Assembly: GCF_900460525.1 (NCBI RefSeq)
Contig: NZ_UHIY01000001.1
Location: 2,790,001 to 2,854,000, forward strand
DNA: 64,000 nucleotides
Direction: 5' to 3'
DNA from: Yersinia kristensenii
GTDB lineage: Bacteria > Pseudomonadota > Gammaproteobacteria > Enterobacterales > Enterobacteriaceae
Numbering within the stretch: position 1 is the stretch's first letter; every line of letters begins with the position of its first letter. Below the pieces are notes generated by a model that saw only the letters and a list, made by a program, of their open reading frames with translations, did no database searches and had not been told where the DNA came from. This document shows, piece after piece, positions 38,119 to 47,265 of this stretch. Both the position numbers and the translations under genes were made by a program.

Positions 38119-38367
38119 ATGGGCATACTATCTTGGATTATTTTTGGTCTTATCGCTGGGATTTTAGCTAAATGGATTATGCCAGGAGAGGATGGCGGTG
38201 GTTTTATTATGACTATAATCCTCGGTGTGGTAGGGGCGCTGGTTGGTGGCTATATTAGTACTTTCTTTGGGATGGGTAAGGTTGATGGATTTAACCTTGG
38301 TAGCTTTGTGGTGGCAGTTATTGGTTCACTGGTTGTGCTGCTTGTCTATCGAAAATTAAGAAGTTAG
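38119..38367 (+). CDS. GlsB/YeaQ/YmgE family membrane protein
   Basis: This 82-residue protein has three hydrophobic helices rich in glycine: SWIIFGLIAGILAKWIMPG, GFIMTIILGVVGALVGGYI and FVVAVIGSLVVLLVYRKL. That is the transglycosylase-associated (GlsB/YeaQ/YmgE) stress-protein family; its function is not established. I start at ATG 38119 with GGAGG 5 bases upstream; the nine upstream codons are not conserved. A hairpin ATAGCGG/CCGCTAT (about 38031-38052) lies between it and the SUFU gene. Confidence 0.88.
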   Translation: MGILSWIIFGLIAGILAKWIMPGEDGGGFIMTIILGVVGALVGGYISTFFGMGKVDGFNLGSFVVAVIGSLVVLLVYRKLRS

Positions 38368-38459
38368 CAACTTTTCAGGTGCTTATTATAGTGATTTTAA
38401 ATAATCATTTTTGACTAAATAAGCATTAAACAAGAAAATTTTCTCTCATCAAGAATATA

Positions 38460-38490
38460 AGAAAGGTGGCTAAATTTTGTCACCTTTCTC
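38460..38490 (+). terminator. Possible terminator after the GlsB-like gene
   Basis: GAAAGGTG pairs with CACCTTTC (8 bp) around a 12-base loop, followed by TCTCAT. The T run is short. Confidence 0.45.
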
Positions 38491-38509
38491 TCATAAAACC
38501 ATCATCAAT
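38488..38509 (+). promoter_or_regulatory. Pho-box-like direct repeat upstream of phnC
   Basis: CTCTCATAAAA is followed 11 bases later by CCATCATCAAT. This is the layout of a PhoB box (CTGTCAT-N4 twice), with one and two mismatches in the heptamers. It lies 58 bases before phnC. Confidence 0.45.
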
Positions 38510-38566
38510 ATGCAATAGAAATATTAGTTAATAGCACATGACTACAGGCAATCTGAGAAACATGAC

Positions 38567-39403
38567 ATGGGCCAGGCATTGCGTAAGCTCACTGTGGCTG
38601 ATTATCCAGCTGTGGTGTTAGAATCGCGTAAAAAGGTACTTTCTGTTAAAGGTTTGGTTAAGGCGTATAAGTCACAACATCGAGTTTTGGATAATATTAA
38701 TTTTGAGATTCATGCGGGTGAATTTGTCGCAATAATTGGCCGTTCTGGTGCCGGTAAATCTACATTACTACATGTTTTAAATGGCACTATTCCCAGTAGT
38801 GCTGGTGAAATTATTAATTACCATGACAACGGCGAAACACAAAATATTGCAGCCCTGACAACAAAGCAGATGCGTAAATGGCGAGCTCAATGTGGCATGA
38901 TTTTTCAAGATTTCTGTTTGGTTCCGCGTCTTGATGTGATGACTAACGTTTTATTAGGCCGTCTCAGTTACACCTCCACACTAAAATCATTTTTTAAGAT
39001 ATTTGCGGATCAGGATCGCGCCAGAGCTATCGAATTATTACAGTGGCTTAATATGCTGCCGCATGCTTTGCAACGCGCAGAAAACCTTTCGGGTGGACAA
39101 ATGCAGCGTGTTGCTATTTGCCGTGCCATGATGCAAAACCCCAAAATATTATTGGCTGATGAACCCGTCGCTTCTTTGGATCCTAAGAATACGACTCGTA
39201 TTATGAATACATTACAGAAAATAAGTGAAAATGATATTGCGGTGGTTGTTAATTTACACTCTGTCAATTTAGTGAAAGATTATTGTACCAGAGTTATTGG
39301 TATTGCTCATGGACGAATTATTTTTGACGGTCATCCCTCTATGCTAAATGACACCATTATTCAGGATATATATAGTGATGAATCACCTGAGCTTTTGCAT
39401 TAA
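38567..39403 (+). CDS. phnC: Phosphonate-type ABC transporter ATPase PhnC
   Basis: This 278-residue ATPase fits PhnC: Walker [17 protein letters not shown] (about 62-77), the long Q-loop insertion with [21 protein letters not shown], signature [14 protein letters not shown] and Walker [13 protein letters not shown]. It has about 20 more residues at the N-terminus than E. coli PhnC. It is the first gene of phnC-phnD-phnE-phnE; no phnF-P (C-P lyase) genes are near. Its substrate (phosphonate, phosphite or phosphate ester) cannot be read from sequence. Confidence 0.88.
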   Translation: MGQALRKLTVADYPAVVLESRKKVLSVKGLVKAYKSQHRVLDNINFEIHAGEFVAIIGRSGAGKSTLLHVLNGTIPSSAGEIINYHDNGETQNIAALTTKQMRKWRAQCGMIFQDFCLVPRLDVMTNVLLGRLSYTSTLKSFFKIFADQDRARAIELLQWLNMLPHALQRAENLSGGQMQRVAICRAMMQNPKILLADEPVASLDPKNTTRIMNTLQKISENDIAVVVNLHSVNLVKDYCTRVIGIAHGRIIFDGHPSMLNDTIIQDIYSDESPELLH

Positions 39404-39439
39404 CTCCCACTTATCCCTTTATCAGAATAGGTTATTTTA

Positions 39440-40369
39440 ATGAAAAAAGTACTTTGTCTTACCTCATTAGTGGCAAGTTTTATGGTATTTAATGCCACTG
39501 CAGTGGATGCACCAAAAGAAATTAATCTGGGTATTCTTGGCGGGCAGAATGCAACACAGCAAATTGGCGATAATGTATGTGTTAAGGAGTTCTTAGATAA
39601 GGAATTAAATGTTAAAACAAATTTGCATAATGCATCTGATTACTCAGGCGTTATTCAAGGTTTATTAGGTGGAAAGATTGACCTGGTATTAAGTATGTCT
39701 CCTTCCTCTTTTGCCTCTGTTTATATCAAAGATCCTAAAGCTGTTGATATTGTAGGTATTGCTATTGATGATACTGACCAATCTCGCGGCTATCACTCTG
39801 TCGTCGTTGTAAAAGCAGATAGTCCTTACCAGAAAATTGAAGACTTAAAGGGTAAAGCTTTTGGCTTTGCAGACCCAGATTCAACCTCTGGTTTCTTGAT
39901 CCCTAATCAAATATTTAAACAGAAATTAGGTGGGACACCAGATAACAAATATAACAATTTCTTTTCTAGCGTGACATTCTCTGGCGGACATGAGCAAGAT
40001 ATTCTTGGAGTCATTAATGGCCAATTTGACGGTGCAGTTACTTGGGCATCGATGATCGGTGACTACAATACTGGATATACCAGCGGCGCATTTACCCGCA
40101 TGATTCGTATGGACCACCCGGATTTAATGAAACAGATCCGTATTATCTGGGAATCTCCCCTTATTCCTAATGGTCCGATTTTAGTTCGCGGTGCATTACC
40201 CCCTGAGTTTAAAGCGCAGTTAGTGGCTGCGGTTAAAAAACTGGATAAAGAAGATCATGGTTGTTTCATCAAAGCGATGGGTGGCAAACAGCATATTGGT
40301 GAAACATCGCTCAGCGAGTATCAAACTATTATTGATATGAAGCGCGAATTAACCAAAGGTGACCGTTAA
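39440..40369 (+). CDS. phnD: Phosphonate-type ABC transporter binding protein PhnD
   Basis: The 309-residue precursor has a signal peptide (MKKVLCLTSLVASFMVFNATAV, cleavage near residue 23) and the PhnD fold: INLGILGGQNATQQ, DYSGVIQGLLGGKIDLVLSMSPSSFA, KIEDLKGKAFGFADPDSTSGFLIP and the ligand-near GGHEQDILGVINGQFDGAVTW. It resembles the E. coli phosphonate-binding protein. It lies 36 bases after phnC; a terminator-like hairpin separates it from the first permease. Confidence 0.9.
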   Translation: MKKVLCLTSLVASFMVFNATAVDAPKEINLGILGGQNATQQIGDNVCVKEFLDKELNVKTNLHNASDYSGVIQGLLGGKIDLVLSMSPSSFASVYIKDPKAVDIVGIAIDDTDQSRGYHSVVVVKADSPYQKIEDLKGKAFGFADPDSTSGFLIPNQIFKQKLGGTPDNKYNNFFSSVTFSGGHEQDILGVINGQFDGAVTWASMIGDYNTGYTSGAFTRMIRMDHPDLMKQIRIIWESPLIPNGPILVRGALPPEFKAQLVAAVKKLDKEDHGCFIKAMGGKQHIGETSLSEYQTIIDMKRELTKGDR

Positions 40370-40389
40370 GTCGGTCCTGCGGATAAAAT

Positions 40390-40423
40390 ATGATAGCTCT
40401 GGTTTGCCGGGGCTATCATTTTT
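40390..40423 (+). terminator. Intra-operon hairpin between phnD and phnE1
   Basis: ATGATAGC pairs with GCTATCAT (8 bp) around a 14-base loop and is followed by five T, then directly by the ribosome binding site of the next gene. It looks like a partial terminator that would give more binding protein than permease. Confidence 0.6.
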
Positions 40424-40438
40424 AGGTGGTAGCTAATT

Positions 40439-41302
40439 TTGAATACAGACTTTAACTATTACTATCAAAAGGTTCGCGCTAAACAAAAACGTGAAACGTT
40501 GATTTGGTCATTGATGCTGGCAATTATCTATCTTGGTGCGGGAAATATTGCTGAGTTTAATTTACATACTATCTTTATTTCTATTCCGCATTTTTTTGAT
40601 TATCTCGTTGAAACTATTCCCGTACTCCATTGGCATAAATTGTTTGCAGATGGTCATACGGAAGGTTCCTTGGCTTATTGGGGCTATCGTCTACCAATTC
40701 AGTTACCGCTAATTTGGGAAACTCTACAACTGGCGGTGGCTTCGACAATTTTGTCAGTTATGGTTGCTATTATTTTTGCTTTTTTAGCGGCGAATAATAC
40801 TCAAAGTCCAGCGTGGTTGAGATTATCTATTCGCACCTTTGTTGCCTTTTTACGCACAATGCCAGAATTGGCATGGGCGGTGATGTTCGTCATGGCCTTT
40901 GGCATTGGGGCTATTCCCGGTTTTTTGGCGTTGGCATTACACACTATTGGCAGCTTAACTAAGTTGTTTTACGAGTCATTGGAAACAGCATCGGATAAAC
41001 CTGTTCGCGGCCTTGCTGCTTGTGGTGCCGGCAAATTACAACGAATGCGTTTTGCGCTTTGGCCGCAAGTCAAACCCGTATTTCTTTCCTATAGCTTTAT
41101 GCGGCTGGAGATTAATTTTCGCCAATCGACCATTTTGGGGTTGGTGGGGGCGGGGGGAATCGGTCAGGAGTTGATGACCTCAATAAAACTAGATCGTTAT
41201 GATCAGGTGAGTATGACATTACTGCTGATTATTATTGTAGTTTCGTTACTGGATTATACATCCGGTAAATTACGCAAACGAGTTGTCGAGGGCGTGTCAT
41301 AA
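40439..41302 (+). CDS. phnE: Phosphonate-type ABC permease PhnE (first)
   Basis: The 287-residue protein starts with TTG at 40439 (NTDFNYYYQKV follows); AGGTGGT lies about 9 bases upstream and the next in-frame ATG comes 26 codons later inside the first helix. It has about six helices and the PhnE permease marks RTMPELAWAVMFVMAFGIGAIPG and NFRQSTILGLVGAGGIGQEL. It is one of two different PhnE proteins, probably forming a heterodimeric channel. It overlaps the second by one base (TAATG). Confidence 0.88.
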   Translation: MNTDFNYYYQKVRAKQKRETLIWSLMLAIIYLGAGNIAEFNLHTIFISIPHFFDYLVETIPVLHWHKLFADGHTEGSLAYWGYRLPIQLPLIWETLQLAVASTILSVMVAIIFAFLAANNTQSPAWLRLSIRTFVAFLRTMPELAWAVMFVMAFGIGAIPGFLALALHTIGSLTKLFYESLETASDKPVRGLAACGAGKLQRMRFALWPQVKPVFLSYSFMRLEINFRQSTILGLVGAGGIGQELMTSIKLDRYDQVSMTLLLIIIVVSLLDYTSGKLRKRVVEGVS

Positions 41303-42207
41303 TGTTGACAGACCACTTGAGTACAGAGCAACTAGCAACTGTGAAACAGCAACATCCGCAGATTTTCTTACAGCAAAAACGATATATAAAGTGGGTCATG
41401 ATAATTGCCGTAGGCATTTTTTTATATTATCTTTTTTTCTTCAAATCCTTTGGTATTCCCTGGCAGACATTTGTTAATGGTAGCCAGCAAATAAGCCGGT
41501 ATTTTTTGCGGATGTTTGTCTGGCATGATTTTGTTAATTGGCCATTTAGATATTACTTTGGCCAGATTTTTATTACTTTAGCAATTGTTTTTGCCGGAAC
41601 AATCACTGCAACCTTGATTGCTTTGCCTCTGTCATTTTTGGCTGCACGAAATGTGATGTCGACACCGGGTTTACGCCTTATTTCATTTGTCGTGCGTCGT
41701 TTATTGGATATTTTCCGTGGTATTGATATGGCAATCTGGGGGCTGATTTTTGTACGTGCTGTCGGGATGGGGCCACTTGCTGGGGTGCTGGCGATTATTA
41801 TGCAAGATATGGGATTGCTCGGTAAACTCTATGCAGAAGGGCATGAAGCGGTAGATAAATCACCTAATCGTGGTTTAACTTCTCTGGGAGCTAATGCATT
41901 ACAAAAACAGCGTTTTGGCATTTTTACTCAGTCTTTTCCCACCTTTTTAGCCCTTAGCCTCTATCAGATTGAATCCAATACTCGTTCGGCCGCAGTATTA
42001 GGTTTTGTGGGGGCTGGCGGTATAGGTTTAGTTTATGCTGAGAATATGAGACTATGGAATTGGGATGTTGTTATGTTTATTACTTTAATAATGGTTGTCA
42101 TTGTAATGATCATGGATAAAGTTTCTGCCACTTTGCGGAAAAAGTATATTATTGGTGAGGAAATCCCCCTTTATGAACCAACTAATAATATCAAAACCAA
42201 GGTTTAA
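41302..42207 (+). CDS. phnE: Phosphonate-type ABC permease PhnE (second)
   Basis: The 301-residue second permease has RRLLDIFRGIDMAIWGLIFVRAVGMGPLAG, the EAA-type region LTSLGANALQKQRFG and SNTRSAAVLGFVGAGGIG, parallel to the first PhnE but only moderately similar. It starts at the one-base overlap with phnE1 and ends the operon. A perfect AT-rich inverted repeat follows at 42257-42290. Confidence 0.88.
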   Translation: MLTDHLSTEQLATVKQQHPQIFLQQKRYIKWVMIIAVGIFLYYLFFFKSFGIPWQTFVNGSQQISRYFLRMFVWHDFVNWPFRYYFGQIFITLAIVFAGTITATLIALPLSFLAARNVMSTPGLRLISFVVRRLLDIFRGIDMAIWGLIFVRAVGMGPLAGVLAIIMQDMGLLGKLYAEGHEAVDKSPNRGLTSLGANALQKQRFGIFTQSFPTFLALSLYQIESNTRSAAVLGFVGAGGIGLVYAENMRLWNWDVVMFITLIMVVIVMIMDKVSATLRKKYIIGEEIPLYEPTNNIKTKV

Positions 42208-42256
42208 TATGTGTTTCAATGGTCAAGATTATTGTTTATTTATCTCTTACCTTTAT

Positions 42257-42290
42257 TAATTATTTATTAGAAATAACTAATAAATAATTA
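42257..42290. repeat. Perfect 14-bp inverted repeat after phnE
   Basis: TAATTATTTATTAG and CTAATAAATAATTA pair perfectly around AAATAA. The stem is almost all A-T, and no T run follows. It may mark the end of the phn transcript or be a binding site. Confidence 0.7.
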
Positions 42291-42460
42291 TATGTCATGG
42301 TTTTCTATTTTTGCTATATGTGTATTTTTATTATCAACCAGATTTACATTGAGAAAATCGGTGTTGATCTATACAATACTGCCCGCTAGGCGTTAAAGAC
42401 GATTTTTTTCTTGCGATATTCGCGCGCGCCTAATCTAAATAATAGGAATAGGGCAGTAAT

Positions 42461-42931
42461 ATGATCAACAACGATGTGCTCCGTAGTGTTCGCTATATGC
42501 TTAACGTAAACGATACCAAGATAACAGAGATCATTAAGCTGGCTGATTTTGACGTGGACAATGCGGATGTCGTTAATTTTCTTAAAAAAGAAGACGAAGC
42601 CGGATATCAGGATTGCCCTGATTTGGTGATGGCACATTTCCTCAATGGCCTGATTTTCTTTAGACGTGGTAAGGATGATAAGTTCCCAGCGCCAGCGGTA
42701 GAGCCGGTCATTACGAACAATATCGTGCTAAAAAAACTGCGTGTGGCATTTGAATTGAAAGATACCGATATGCACGATGTTTTCAACGCGGTCGAATTCC
42801 CAGTATCTAAGCCTGAGTTAAATGCATTGTTCCGTAAAGAAGGCAGCAAAAACTTCCGCCCTTGTGGTGATCAGGTATTACGTTATTTCCTGAAAGGTTT
42901 GACATTGCGTATCCGTGGCCCTAAAAAATAA
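42461..42931 (+). CDS. yehS: DUF1456 family protein YehS
   Basis: This 156-residue cytoplasmic protein equals E. coli YehS in length and consists of two copies of the DUF1456 repeat: residues 1-75 (NNDVLRSVRYMLNVNDTKI, CPDLVMAHFLNGLIFFRRG) and 80-156 (TNNIVLKKLRVAFELKDTDM, CGDQVLRYFLKGL). The function is unknown. AATAGGAATAGGG lies upstream of the ATG. Confidence 0.92.
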   Translation: MINNDVLRSVRYMLNVNDTKITEIIKLADFDVDNADVVNFLKKEDEAGYQDCPDLVMAHFLNGLIFFRRGKDDKFPAPAVEPVITNNIVLKKLRVAFELKDTDMHDVFNAVEFPVSKPELNALFRKEGSKNFRPCGDQVLRYFLKGLTLRIRGPKK

Positions 42932-43311
42932 TTATTTTAATATAAAAGGCTAATATTAATTGCAAGTAAGAAAGGATTGGCATCATGCTATTCCTTTCTT
43001 ATTTAAATTTATTTTATTATATTTTAATATATTTGAAATCTCAACTTTATGTCTTTTTTAATTAAATACAATCCTCATTCCTGTTGATGAATATCTATTG
43101 TTAGAAAATCGTAGGGCGGTGAAGTATTTTACGTTATATATTGAATTGCACATGGCTAATGAGACTTTACGAAATTGTTTGCATAGTAATAATATTTAGA
43201 ATAGCAATGTCCAAGAATTCAAACTTCGTTTTATTTTGATCTAGAGTGGGAGGACACGGTACTAGTATCGAACTTGATAGTATCCGTATCCTGGCTGCTA
43301 TTTAAGTAACT
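42932..43311. other. Intergenic region between yehS and the rhodanese gene
   Basis: The two genes converge here. Most is AT-rich with no gene. A hairpin at 43252-43291 (GGACACGGTACTA with TAGTATCCGTATCC, one bulge) may terminate the minus-strand gene. Confidence 0.5.
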
Positions 43312-44166
43312 TTATGGCAGTCGAGTATTATCGATTGGTAGCGAATCTGATGATCCCCATTCGGCCCAAGAGCCATCATATAAAGATACCGACGTTGCAT
43401 TTACTGCAGCTAATCCCAGAACAATCACCGCAGCTGTAACCCCCGAGCCACAGCTGGTAATAATGGGTTTGGTTAAATCCACACCGTGGGTGACAAAAAT
43501 ATTCTTTAGTTCCTGTGGTGATTTCAGATTGCCATTTTCAATCAGCCTTCCCCAAGGCACATTTATACTGCCTGGAATACGGCCCATCTGTAGACCGGGG
43601 CGCGGCTCTGGATCTTGTGCTTTAAATCGGCCAGCCGGGCGAGCATCTATAATTTGTATGTCATTGTTCCCTAGTGCGGCTAAAACGTCATCAACACTTT
43701 TGACTGCAACACCATTGAATATTGCTTTGAAGGTTTGAGGTGTTGGGTATGTCGGGCCGCTCTCTAATGCGAAACCTGCCTGCTGCCACCCACTAAAGCC
43801 ACCCGCCAATATATATACATTTTTGGCACCAAATATACGGAATGTCCACCAAACTCGCGGTGCTGAAAAAAAATTGCCATCATCATAAATGACCAGGGTT
43901 TGCTGCTCATTGATCCCTAGTTGGCCAACCATCTCACTGAATACTTGTGGAGCTGGCAACATATGAGGTAAATCGGTGCTGCTATCTGCAACTGCATCAA
44001 TTTCAAAGTAAACAGCCCCAGGAATATGTGCTTGCTCAAACTCGGCCTGAATATTTCTCTTAGGGGATAATCCGGGCGGTGACATTCTGGCATCCAGAAT
44101 AGTGATATCGATATCATCAATATGATCTGCCAGCCATTGTGGTGTTACCAGAAAAGGTGAGTTCAT
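43312..44166 (-). CDS. sseA: Sulfurtransferase, SseA (3-mercaptopyruvate) type
   Basis: The 284-residue protein has two rhodanese domains. The catalytic cysteine is in ITSCGSGVTAAV, the CG(S/T)GVTA loop of 3-mercaptopyruvate sulfurtransferases, and the N-terminal half has LDARMSPPGL and HIPGAVYFEIDAVAD. It transfers sulfur from 3-mercaptopyruvate to thiols or cyanide (family knowledge). AGGAA lies 8 bases before ATG 44166; 17 upstream codons are not conserved. Identity to E. coli SseA is moderate, so it may be a paralogue. Confidence 0.85.
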   Translation of the reverse strand: MNSPFLVTPQWLADHIDDIDITILDARMSPPGLSPKRNIQAEFEQAHIPGAVYFEIDAVADSSTDLPHMLPAPQVFSEMVGQLGINEQQTLVIYDDGNFFSAPRVWWTFRIFGAKNVYILAGGFSGWQQAGFALESGPTYPTPQTFKAIFNGVAVKSVDDVLAALGNNDIQIIDARPAGRFKAQDPEPRPGLQMGRIPGSINVPWGRLIENGNLKSPQELKNIFVTHGVDLTKPIITSCGSGVTAAVIVLGLAAVNATSVSLYDGSWAEWGSSDSLPIDNTRLP

Positions 44167-44554
44167 TGCCAATTTCCTGTCAAAGTTATACAGAAGCAGC
44201 TTAGTTAAATGCTTCATCGCGGTACTTACTATATAACGAAATGACAGTATTGAAACCTCGAGTAATCAGTGATGCGTAACGCCTCGAAAATTGAGATGTT
44301 TTTTTCATTATTACGATAAAAGAAAATAAATAATTAATTTTTTGCATTTTATAATTTAGTTTTGTGAGATGGGTGATGAGATTTAATACTTTTTAATGTA
44401 AGTTTTCATCGCATTTAAGCGATTAATTGCACTGCTTCGCAAAAAGGATTTTTAATTTCATTGTCCGCTTGATAATGAAATTTTAGTTTCGTATAACCAT
44501 TAACATGGAAAGTTCTTGGATGTGGACTTAATCTTAGACAGATAGGGGAATAAA
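44167..44554. other. Intergenic region between sseA and the oxidoreductase gene
   Basis: Divergent promoter region, AT-rich. Nothing specific is recognised. Confidence 0.5.
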
Positions 44555-45697
44555 ATGCAAAAGGTCCGAATAGGCCTCATCGGCACCGGCTATATTGGTC
44601 GTTGCCATGCGATTGCTTATGCACAGGTTGCAACTGTTTTTCCTTTAAAAGGGGTACCGGTATTAGAAATGCTGGCAGAAGTCACGCCTGAATTGGCCCG
44701 GCAACGTGCTGCTGAGTTTGGTTTCTCCCGATCGACTGCAAATTGGCAAGAATTGGTAGTTGATCCCGTTATTGATGTAGTAGATATTTGTGCACCAAAT
44801 TTCTTACACAAGGAAATTGCTCTCGCGGCCATAAGCCATGGCAAGCATGTTTATTCCGAAAAGCCTCTGGCTCTTAATGCAGAAGATGCTAAAGAAATGG
44901 CTGAAGCGGCGCGTGAAAAAGGTGTGAAAACGCTAGTGGGATTTAATTATATAAAGAATCCCACCAGTCAGTTAGCACGGGAGATTATTGCCAATGGTGA
45001 GATTGGTGATATCGTGCATTTTTATGGCACCCATAATGAAGATTATCTGGCAGACCCGCAGACACCGTTAGATTGGCACTGTACTAAGGCGCAGGCAGGG
45101 CTAGGAGCATTGGGCGATTTAGCTGCCCATATAGTCAATATGGCCCATTATTTAGTGGGTAATATCACTAGTGTATGTGGGGATATGCAGACCGTCATTA
45201 AACAGCGGCCCGACCCGAAAAATCCCTCTTTATTACGGACGGTAGAAAATGAAGATCAAGCAGGAGCTCTCGTGCGTTTTGTTAATGGGGCGATGGGGAC
45301 CATAGAGACCTCACGTATTGCATGTGGTCGCAAAATGGGCTTGACCTATGTGGTCACCGGAACCAAGGGCACAATTAGTTATTCCCAAGAGCGCATGGCG
45401 GAATTACAGCTCTATCGGCATGATGAACCACAGTCCAGACAAGGATTTAAAACACTACTTACAGGGCCATTGCACCCGGACTACGCAGCATTTTGTGTGA
45501 GTTCTGGGCATGGTATTGGATTTAATGACCAAAAAACGGTAGAGATCCGCGATTTAATTAATGGAATTGCTGCCGGAGATCGTATGTGGCCGGATTTCGA
45601 CGAAGGGTGGAAAGTCTCCAGAGTACTAGACGCTATTGCTATTTCAGCGAAGGAACTGCGTTGGGTTAATGTTATAGAAGATTGCTATGGCCGCTAA
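44555..45697 (+). CDS. Gfo/Idh/MocA family oxidoreductase
   Basis: This 380-residue NAD(P)-dependent dehydrogenase has the Rossmann start VRIGLIGTGYIGRCHAIAY, the family motif EKPLAL (in HVYSEKPLALNA, about 105) and the C-terminal catalytic-domain histidines in GDLAAHIVNMAHYLVG. Members oxidise or epimerise sugars and inositols; the substrate here cannot be assigned. GATAGGGG lies about 8 bases before the ATG. It is a single gene between sseA and the desaturase. Confidence 0.87.
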   Translation: MQKVRIGLIGTGYIGRCHAIAYAQVATVFPLKGVPVLEMLAEVTPELARQRAAEFGFSRSTANWQELVVDPVIDVVDICAPNFLHKEIALAAISHGKHVYSEKPLALNAEDAKEMAEAAREKGVKTLVGFNYIKNPTSQLAREIIANGEIGDIVHFYGTHNEDYLADPQTPLDWHCTKAQAGLGALGDLAAHIVNMAHYLVGNITSVCGDMQTVIKQRPDPKNPSLLRTVENEDQAGALVRFVNGAMGTIETSRIACGRKMGLTYVVTGTKGTISYSQERMAELQLYRHDEPQSRQGFKTLLTGPLHPDYAAFCVSSGHGIGFNDQKTVEIRDLINGIAAGDRMWPDFDEGWKVSRVLDAIAISAKELRWVNVIEDCYGR

Positions 45698-45841
45698 TTG
45701 TTCACCGCTTTGCGACTTTTGTGACATCCATATAAAGGGTGATTATCTCATTCTCAGATTTACATAGTATTTTAAGTTAGTTAGCAGCAGAGATCATTAA
45801 GTTGATACTGGCCGGAATTATGCCAAGTATGAGCTTTTAAT

Positions 45842-46900
45842 ATGTCTTCTACTGATACCAAATTGAATCACCGTGAAGCCGGAGCCGCTTATTACCTTAG
45901 CGAGCGGCAACGGGCACGGATAAAATTGTTATCTCGTTCTTGGGTATGGCGGTTGGAATTGCCTACCTGGATATTGATTACGATTATTTATACTGGCTGG
46001 TTTGCCTGCGTTATTTACTGGCAACAATTGGGCCCAGTGCTTGGTAGTACATTGCTAATATTGTTAAGCGCGTGGTATATGTCGCTACAACATGAACTGA
46101 TCCACGGCCATCCAACTCGCTGGCGACGAGTTAATCAGCTATTAGGGACTTTGCCATTAGCAGTTTGGTATCCCTATGGTCTTTATCGTGATTCCCATAT
46201 TCAACACCACAAAGACGAAGACTTGACTCATCCAGAAAAAGATCCAGAGTGTTATTATTATACTGCTGAACAATGGCAGCGTTTTCCCCCATTATTCAAA
46301 AGCATTGTGCGTATTAACAATACTTTTATTGGCCGATTAATTCTAGGGCCAGCACTGGATATCATTGACACTATCCGCAATGCAATCAGTGCATTTATTA
46401 CGGGCGATCGCCCTGCCATGGCAATGTGGTTGGTTCATTTTGGCTTACTTGGCTTATTGTTTCACTGGATGGCGGGTTATGGTATTTCGGCTATTTTCTA
46501 TATTTTGGTGATTAGCTATCCAGCGCTCAGTCTGACTAAAATTAGATCCTTTTTTGAGCATCGTGCAGCTGAAAATAGTGCAGCACGTTCTACTTTAAAT
46601 GAGGCGGCATGGCCGTGGCGTCTACTATTTTTAAACCTCAACTATCATCTGGTCCATCATGATTTACCCGCTTTACCTTGGTATGGGTTACGCCAGATTT
46701 ATCTGGAAAATCGGGTTCAATATCAACATCGCAGCGAGCAATTCGTGGTGAACGGCTATACTGAATGGTTCGAAGCATTTGTTTTTACAGCTTTGGAGAT
46801 AGAAACCCATCCCTTTTACGATAGTGAAAATAAAGCTCTGACTGAGAGGATACAAGACACTGTGATTGACAGTGGAGATAGGCGGTCTGAGTCAGTCTAA
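45842..46900 (+). CDS. Fatty acid desaturase family membrane protein
   Basis: The 352-residue protein has the three histidine boxes of membrane di-iron desaturases/hydroxylases: HELIHGH (about 83), HIQHH (about 119) and LVHHDLPALPWYGL (about 277), with hydrophobic helices at about 43-80 and 195-230. The pattern HELIHGHPTRW and HIQHHKDEDLTHPEKDPE suggests the FA_desaturase family (PF00487). The substrate is unknown; lipid or carotenoid-like substrates are possible. It stands alone. Confidence 0.82.
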   Translation: MSSTDTKLNHREAGAAYYLSERQRARIKLLSRSWVWRLELPTWILITIIYTGWFACVIYWQQLGPVLGSTLLILLSAWYMSLQHELIHGHPTRWRRVNQLLGTLPLAVWYPYGLYRDSHIQHHKDEDLTHPEKDPECYYYTAEQWQRFPPLFKSIVRINNTFIGRLILGPALDIIDTIRNAISAFITGDRPAMAMWLVHFGLLGLLFHWMAGYGISAIFYILVISYPALSLTKIRSFFEHRAAENSAARSTLNEAAWPWRLLFLNLNYHLVHHDLPALPWYGLRQIYLENRVQYQHRSEQFVVNGYTEWFEAFVFTALEIETHPFYDSENKALTERIQDTVIDSGDRRSESV

Positions 46901-47265
46901 AGCGCTTATCAAAGTGAAAGCGAGGCCGTTGGGATACCTACAAACCATAGGGCATGTTTTCATTTAACCGTATTTTACTGTTGTTATATACAGTTAATTG
47001 TGTAATCTTAACGGTTAATTTTAGCAGCAAAACTCTTTTAAATACTTAGCTATCATACTGTTATGCATAAGATAGATTAGCCTTCTAGCTTAGAGTGGCT
47101 TGAATAATATATTTAATATCAATTGGTTATTTGGTTTATTTTTGACTAAATCTAATATGGTTGCTGATTTGTTAATGGTTTTGTTTTTATGCTTTTTTGG
47201 CATAGGTATTTTACAAACATTAACGAGATAACTTTCATTAACCCTTGAGCACATAGAGGTAAAGC
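46901..47265. other. Intergenic region upstream of osmF
   Basis: Bases 46964-47018 contain an inverted repeat TTAACCGT/ACGGTTAA with an inner ACTG/CAGT pair, possibly a regulator site or hairpin. The rest is AT-rich with no gene. Confidence 0.45.
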
